Assembly (NCBI GenBank): GCA_963585895.1
Contig: OY757916.1
Coordinates: forward strand, 19,629,027 to 19,693,026
DNA from: Sepioteuthis lessoniana
Lineage: Eukaryota; Mollusca; Cephalopoda; Myopsida; Loliginidae
Reading direction: 5' to 3'
DNA length: 64,000 bases
The notes beneath the pieces were generated by a model, which worked only from the letters and a program-made list of their open reading frames with translations, did not search any database and was not told where the DNA came from. Positions 59,607 through 64,000 of this stretch are shown piece by piece. The position numbers and the translations under genes were made by a program. The stretch's first letter is position 1; every line of letters begins with the position of its first letter.

Positions 59607-59869
59607 TTATTTTGGAGATGCAAGTATTGTAGTCTCTGTCATAAGAGAATTAGAATTCTTAGAGTTGATGCTGTTACCATTGCTTCTGTCAATGACCACA
59701 GTCGTAGCAATTCCACCAGTACTAAAGTTGGTGCTGGGAGTAGATGATGATACTGGAGCACTGGATGAAGATGCAACAACGTTAGTCAAACTTGCTGAGA
59801 CCATGTTTTCTGCTGTTGAAATTGCTGTACTTGTAATAATGATGTTGGGTGCTTCTCCTGTCATGGGAA
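59607..59869 (-). CDS. Probable terminal coding exon of an unidentified Ser/Thr-rich protein
   Basis: On the minus strand a splice acceptor (CTATTTTCTCAATCACAG) ends at 59870. The open frame then runs 87 codons to TAA at 59607-59609, entering with two bases of a split codon. It encodes PMTGEAPNIIITSTAIST, an S/T/A/V-rich stretch with S-S-S-S-A-P-V-S-S-S-T, then TTVVIDRSNGNSINSKNSN and LMTETTILASPK. This resembles the low-complexity C-terminus of a regulatory or nuclear protein, but I do not recognise the family. Coding support is its non-repeat composition in AT-rich DNA, codon-like base use and the splice site. Upstream exons are not seen before 64 kb. The frame also runs upstream into likely intron, so the exact start is uncertain. 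Confidence 0.6.
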
Positions 59870-60312
59870 CTGTGATTGAGAAAATAGTTTTTTTAAAATT
59901 ATGGTGAGGAATTATAAACAAAATATAAACAAATACTATAATTATTTGAGTATAAGACACACTATTTTTCCAAATTTTCCAGCACAAAAATTGTGGGGTA
60001 CATATACATGAGAACAATTGTTGGATTATTCATGGTTTATGCCATAAACAGCTTCTGGTCAGAAATATACAGTAAGTGTTGAAATATACAATAAGTGTTG
60101 GCTATTTTAATTTAAAAGTTTTGCTGGCTAAAATTATCTATTCTATGACTATAAATGCTGAAAACTGAATATTAACTCACCGTTAGTGAGTTTACAAGTT
60201 TTATTCTCTGTATCATGGTTTGGTATGTCAAACGTATTAACAACTATACAATTAAATTTTTTCCAGCCACATGCCTCACCAACAGGATGACCAAAAGTAA
60301 GTTCTATTTATA

Positions 60313-60490
60313 TTTACCAACGCTTGGGCAGGATATGACACAAGGCCAATTTTTAAAGCAAAGTTTAACCAGTTTGAATTCAGAGTTTTCCTTCTAGACT
60401 AGATATCTCACCAAAGCTGCCCTACTATTTGACCATAGCTGGAGGGAAAATAATTGGATTCACACCTTTCCCAAGGATATTAGTTCTATC
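60313..60490 (-). repeat. SINE-B, head-truncated, left half of a convergent pair
   Basis: From the reversed tail (CAACGCTTGGGCAGGATATG) to ACCTTTCCCAAGGATATTAG. The tRNA head is missing. Confidence 0.88.
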
Positions 60491-60524
60491 AATAGTTGAA
60501 ACAAATGCATTTCTACCATTACAG

Positions 60525-60802
60525 TGTAGTCGTTATCGCCATAGGAAATGAACACGGCGATACGAGTTCAAATCCTGGACGAGACTGATTGCATTTCACA
60601 TAGCACTAATACCCTTGGGAAAGGTATGAATCCAATAATTCTCCCTCCAGCTATGGGTAAATAGTAGGACAGACTAGGTTCTTCAGCCATGGTTAGGCAA
60701 CTAGTCTAGGAGAAGGAAAAACTCTGAATTCAAACCTGTTAAACTCCGCTTAAAAATTGACCTTGTGTTATATCCTGCCCGAGCGGAGGGGTTGGTAAAT
60801 AG
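60525..60802 (+). repeat. SINE-B, right half of the pair, 11-bp target-site duplication
   Basis: Flanked by TACCATTACAG at 60514-60524 and 60803-60813. Lacks the first ~15 bp of the head, so it is 5'-truncated yet has a clean duplication. Lies 35 bp from the antisense SINE-B. Confidence 0.93.
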
Positions 60803-60813
60803 TACCATTACAG

Positions 60814-61279
60814 AAAAATATCCATTGGAATGTGTGTTTGTTTATAATTTTGTTTCTCCTAAAGTGAGCTTATCCTCACCACAAATTTGTTGCATTTTTG
60901 TGCAATCATTTCTCCTAAATACGATGGAAATTTTGTGTTTTTAAAACAAAGTAAACTATATAAACTTATTTTTAGTCAATACAAAATGATAAAAAAAAAA
61001 TTGAATAAAAAAGGTTAAATTTAGTAACTACAAATTTTCAAAAGTGAGTGTACATATTATACACAAGAATTTTTTTGTCCAGAATTTCATTGTCCAAATT
61101 AGGGTTCTCCATGTTTCAACAAATAATCACAGTAATGCAAATGAAAATATAAAAAAAAAAAAAAATAGTTTTATTGAGAGGTTAACAAATCCTTTGCCAA
61201 CACATGTGTCATGGAATAATTTTACAGATAGAAAAGTACATAGTGATTGATACAACAGCAATAGGTCATTTTAATATAC
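60814..61279. other. AT-rich DNA, nothing recognised
   Basis: No feature supported. Confidence 0.5.
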
Positions 61280-61530
61280 TGCTGCTGGCAAAAATTATGG
61301 AATCAGCATACTTACTGAATGTTCACTTGGGTTTGTTTTTTTTTTTTTTAATTTCCAATGCATCTTTATAGCAAAAATTATTACTAATGCAGTTTTATGG
61401 TAAAAATCATTCCCAGTGTATTTACATAGAAAAAAATCATTTTCAAAGCATTTTTATAATAAAAATCATTTCTAACACATTTTACTACTACCCCTGGAAA
61501 AAATTATGGGACGAGTACACTTAGAGGATC
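61280..61530. repeat. Possible Tc1-like transposon end, direct repeats
   Basis: GCTGGCAAAAATTATGGAAT at 61285 and CCCTGGAAAAAATTATGGGA at 61492 are direct repeats resembling Tc1-family ends. Between them are four ~38-bp units with a TTTATAGCAAAAATTATT-like core. No transposase was recognised. Confidence 0.45.
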
Positions 61531-62486
61531 TTGGTTGTTCTCACTCAGCAGGAAACAACCAAATCTTTTGTTAAACTTTACTGTGGATTTCCTTCTTGAA
61601 TGAATTTTATAATCCATTCTCTACTGTTTCAATTGACAGTTATTTGTTAAGGTGGCATGATTTTTTTCAATTAAGTATGCCCAACTGCTTGTTGAGGTCT
61701 ACAATGACTGTTTTCTAACTGTTGACCAATTTATATATCTAGGTTCCAGCTGGTATTTGTTTTAGGAATGCAAATTACAAGATCCTTCCATGATATTTTC
61801 CCTCAATATTGGATTATTCCATAATATTTTCATTACTAGGAAAAAAATTATACCAATAATTTAATCTAATTTGTTTAAGGTGTATTTAATGAAGTCAGAA
61901 TGTTCAGCTATTAAATAAAAAAATATTTTGCATCTTATCTGCTAATAGTTCATTTACTGCTAAAGAGAAAAATTCATAATGAACATCCTATAAGTGTGCT
62001 AAATCTATAAGTTTTGCCAGAAGTAGTGTAACATTTTTATGTGTATATTTAGCAAATTTCAATCATGAGTGACTTCCCTTACTAATAATCAAAATTGAGA
62101 ATAGCACATCAAATTTTTGCATATCATTCCACTAATGTGTCAAAAATTTCTAAGTTCATTTTCTGAATGCAAAGTGAATCTTTATATTTCATTCCAAAAC
62201 TTATACCCAGTCAGGTTAAATAAAAGCCCTATTAATTTTTGATAATAGTGGCCATAACATCACACAATGTATTTTATAGTAAAATTAAAGGGCAAGGTAT
62301 GATAGATATATTTTAAAACTGCCTAACAATATTTTTCACAAAGAACTCTAGATGAATTACTATAGTAATAAAATCAATAAATAAAAAGTAAAAAGATGTT
62401 ATAATTTTGTTGTATAACTTTCTTTTATCTTCATATCATACCAAATTAGTTTTTATATAGTTTATCTAAAATGAAAAAATTGATGG
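61531..62486. other. Unassigned DNA
   Basis: No gene recognised. Confidence 0.45.
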
Positions 62487-62640
62487 TTGGTTGTTTTATG
62501 GCGTATCAACCTTGTAGGTTATTTAATGCCAAATCTCATTTATACATATATATTGAATATGATTTATAAATGACGGTTTTAGGTAACCATTCTTAAACAA
62601 ACCAGAGCTCATTTGTTTGTACACAATGCTTTCAAGTAGT
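62487..62640 (-). mobile_element. LINE-RH-type 3' tail, extra copy
   Basis: TTTTATGGCGTATCAACC...GGTTATTTAATGCC, the reverse of the shared tail, about 165 bp from the tail of the longer LINE-RH copy. Confidence 0.8.
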
Positions 62641-62774
62641 ACTACATAATATGATTGATTGATTAATTGATTGTTTTATGGCATATCAATCCTTTTTCAG
62701 GTTATTTAATGCCAATTTCTGTTGGTTTGGTTGTCTAGTGTTTGCATCATGTACATAAATAGAACATTGAAGGT

Positions 62775-64000
62775 TTAAATTCTTTTATGTAGACCATCTG
62801 CTTTTAGAAATGCTAGTATTTTGTCTACTTTGACATGTTCAAATAGTTCTTTCATATTGTTTACAGTGTAGAAATATCTTTTTGGCGTTAGGTTGATGCA
62901 ATCTATCAATAGGTGTTTTACTGAATATGGAGTGTGACGTCCCACACACCATGGTGGTTGTTCCTGTTTGAGTAGATATGATGTCTGTGTGTCCAATACG
63001 TAGATGAGATAGGATAATCTCTTCTCTGCAGGATTTTCTGTATCCTTCTTTCCATTCTCCTATTTCGGTTTGTATAGTCTGGAGTTTGTTGTGTGGGGTG
63101 TTGTTCCATCTCAATCGCCATTTGTTTTGGGTAATGTTTTTTATTTTTCAGTATATGGAATCTTAAAGCTTTTGTCTATGGACATCTTCCAGGCTGTCTT
63201 GGCTGCTGAGTCATTCCCTTTAATTCCAAGGTGGCTTGGGATCCAGTATAGCTCTATCTCTGGTTTTTGATAGAATTTCTAGTCTATTCAATATATGCAT
63301 GGTTAGAGGATTATCCAGGTTTTTTTTTTTTTTTAGGGATGTTAGGACTGATAGAGTCAGAAAAAATGATGAATTTGGTAAATTCTGTTTGAATTATAAC
63401 GTTGAGTGCTTTAGCTTCTGAATTATAACGTTGAGTGCTTTAGCTTCTGCACTGTAGATAGAAATGCTCTTATCTTGGTATTTTGTTGGATGGCAGTGCA
63501 TGATACTTTGTTTCCGTTTTTGGAATCGTCAGTATAAATATGGATATGGCTGGGGCAGTTATTTTTAAGGTGAAGGAACTCTTCATGGAAGATAGTCGGG
63601 TGTGTGTTTTCTTTGATATTTTGTTACATTTAGCAGTATTTTTAGTTGTTTCTATCACCAGAGTGGGGTTTTTGAGGTGGTGGATTTAAGTATTTGAGTT
63701 TTATCTATTTGTATTTCAGAGACGAGGTTTTTTATTTGAAGACTAAAAGGTTTGATGGGGTTTGTTTTAGTTTCAAAGAAAGTTTTATGTTATGGGCAGC
63801 AGAGGACATTGTGGGCAGGGTCTGAAGGACATGAGACTAGTTTGATATAGTATTGTAAGGGAGGTTCATTCGCCTCAGTGTACAAGTTTTCTATAGGAGA
63901 GGTTTTGTAGGCTCCTAGTGCCAGTCTCAGTCCTTGATGGTGTATATTATTTAATTGTTTTAAATAGGATTTTATGGCTGATCTATAGATGAATGTGCCA
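62775..64000 (-). pseudogene. LINE-RH ORF2: RT end, RNase H, C-terminal knuckle (frameshifted)
   Basis: From the right edge leftward on the minus strand: IYRSAIKSYLKQLNNIHHQG and LRLALGAYKTSPI (end of RT), then EANEPPLQYYIKL. RNase H follows, with its first Asp in IYTDDSKNGNK near 63530, Glu in YSAEAKAL near 63430 and Asp in FSDS near 63345. After that come LELKGM (PSHxGIxGN equivalent), TPHNKLQTIQTEIGEWK, SCREEIILSHLRIGHT, a degraded C-x2-C...KHLLIDC and the FLKADGLHKRI end with a stop at 62775-62777. At least four frameshifts or stops. A 29-bp tandem duplication (63391-63448) interrupts RNase H. Confidence 0.87.
63391..63448. repeat. 29-bp exact tandem duplication
   Basis: GAATTATAACGTTGAGTGCT and the next nine bases are repeated once, immediately. 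It lies at the RNase H glutamate region of the LINE-RH relic and shifts the frame. Confidence 0.95.

Larger units (their letters stand above)
62655..64000 (-). mobile_element. LINE-RH (Jockey/I-like, RNase H-bearing), runs off the right edge
   Basis: The tail at 62670-62715 carries the shared stem-loop followed outward by (ATTG/ATCA)n at 62655-62670. The ORF2 end begins at 62775. At least 1.3 kb of the element is present. Confidence 0.87.

Noticed and set aside
59665-59907. 80-codon + strand open frame
   Set aside because: It is the complement of the minus-strand Ser/Thr-rich exon; the splice acceptor and stop fit only the minus strand.

Overview
The window is AT-rich animal nuclear DNA with introns, large intergenic spaces and a dense mixture of tRNA-derived SINEs, LINE fragments, mariner relics, foldback elements and microsatellites. 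A P450 that looks mitochondrial-clan, four or more LINE types and several tRNA-SINE families suggest a lophotrochozoan, most likely a mollusc (a cephalopod or gastropod is possible). This is an inference from repeat style, not a species call. I see no bacterial, organellar or viral gene cluster and no CRISPR array.

Only two host genes can be supported. The first is the 3' end of a cytochrome P450 gene on the + strand. Four exons (1060-1229, 4935-5013, 8378-8584, 10106-10228) encode the last ~192 residues, including the K-helix ExxR and the heme-cysteine loop. The earlier exons lie left of the window. Its introns are full of repeats, including a 5' LINE relic, several SINEs, a solo LTR and a complete but decayed mariner (9121-9995). 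The second is a probable terminal coding exon on the - strand (59607-59869) of an unidentified Ser/Thr-rich protein.

From about 10.5 to 32.4 kb the DNA is a mosaic of old local duplications overwritten by insertions. A segment at 16.9-18.7 kb matches 29.8-31.7 kb, and 26.0-26.9 kb matches 27.0-29.8 kb, with a further partial copy at 31.8-32.35 kb. Because one copy often lacks an insertion present in the other, the region gives natural empty-site/filled-site pairs for a 698-bp solo LTR, a 2.1-kb RLE-type (R2/R4-like) LINE and several SINEs.

From about 32.4 to 59.6 kb the DNA has few SINEs, is visibly A-rich on the + strand, and carries few LINE remnants. It holds a palindromic MITE family (five copies), a second foldback element, a piggyBac-like MITE and a mariner relic. 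It lies directly downstream of the - strand exon, so a very long U-rich 3' UTR is one possible explanation.

From 60.3 to 64 kb the window holds a convergent SINE pair and a minus-strand RNase H-bearing LINE that runs off the right edge. The 3' stem-loop tail of this LINE recurs at the end of one SINE family (SINE-C) and of a ~0.5-kb non-coding element (element X), pointing to a LINE with at least two parasitic partners. Names used here: SINE-A has the tail GTCGCCAACTTTACTTAC, SINE-B ends GCGGAGGGGTTGGTAAAT, SINE-C ends with the LINE-RH tail; LINE-RH is the RNase H LINE and LINE-RTE an RTE-like LINE.
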